NCBI RefSeq assembly: GCF_019219825.1
Contig: NZ_JAHUXH010000027.1
Span: forward strand, 41,007-105,006
DNA: 64,000 nt
Source of the DNA: Streptomyces sp. TRM70350
Lineage (GTDB): Bacteria; Actinomycetota; Actinomycetes; Streptomycetales; Streptomycetaceae
Direction of reading: 5' to 3'
Program-made: the position numbers and the translations under genes
Part shown: positions 63,960 to 64,000 of the stretch, one piece after another
Layout: the number at the start of each line of letters is the position of its first letter
Position numbering within the stretch: the stretch's first letter is position 1
Notes under the pieces: generated by a model
Seen by the model: the letters and a program-made list of their open reading frames with translations, nothing else
Database searches by the model: none
What the model was told of the DNA's origin: nothing

Positions 63960-64000
63960 CAATCTGAGAAACACCCGCCCCGTCGTCCACATCTGCCGCT

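Overview
The window looks like chromosomal DNA from a Streptomyces or a close relative. It is extremely GC-rich with third-position G/C, uses many GTG and TTG starts, has GGAGG-type ribosome sites, and nearly every gene is Streptomyces-like (galTEK, FtsX/LolD-type ABC pair, sensor kinases, PQQ-propeller proteins, protein O-mannosyltransferase, RpfB). Several blocks keep the old actinobacterial order also known from the Mycobacterium tuberculosis Rv1002c-Rv1020 region: mfd, then glmU-prs-rplY-pth, then ispE-rsmA-rpfB-tatD, then rsmI and pmt. Between these blocks sit lineage-specific modules. I could not run any searches; family names are from motifs read by eye.

Layout. 1-5.3 kb: partial SurA-like lipoprotein, a Ser/Thr kinase translationally coupled to a small membrane protein, and an orphan N6-type DNA methylase/specificity fusion with a striking internal hexamer repeat. 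5.5-9.2 kb: small secreted and lipoproteins, a GNAT enzyme, a secreted HNH-type lipoprotein and an antitoxin-like small protein. 9.3-19.3 kb: mfd, an ABC permease/ATPase pair, and a DUF485-acetate-type symporter pair. 19.4-25.9 kb: a coiled-coil protein followed by a four-gene SUKH cluster: two divergent gene pairs that combine deaminase-like and WHH nuclease-like domains with SUKH/SMI1 immunity domains. 25.9-28.4 kb: an orphan histidine kinase, an HTH plus LAGLIDADG-like protein and tRNA-Gln(UUG). 28.4-32.5 kb: glmU, prs, rplY, pth (cell-wall precursor, PRPP and translation core). 32.5-38.8 kb: membrane and sortase-substrate proteins, ppc, and a fatty-acid desaturase coupled to a TetR regulator. 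38.9-42.8 kb: VOC protein, trans-aconitate-type methyltransferase, MarR, a 111-bp tandem array, a LuxR-type regulator and a GNAT. 42.8-48.2 kb: the galactose operon galT-galE-galK with a divergent sodium/sugar symporter. 48.2-55.2 kb: a 44-bp tandem array, an atypical response regulator, two paralogous PQQ-propeller membrane proteins and an ABC-F ATPase. 55.2-64 kb: PGRP-type amidase, ispE, rsmA, rpfB, tatD, zinc-ribbon protein, rsmI and pmt.

The most unusual signals are: (a) a 258-bp stretch inside the methylase gene carrying ten GTGAAC/GTTCAC hexamers in three identical triplets with exact 18-bp spacing and biased codon choice; (b) the toxin-like/immunity fusions of the SUKH cluster; (c) tandem repeats that occupy five of the nine convergent gene junctions in the window, several of them containing the stop codon of a flanking gene; and (d) regulatory repeats in front of the desaturase, galT, MarR and a PQQ protein gene.
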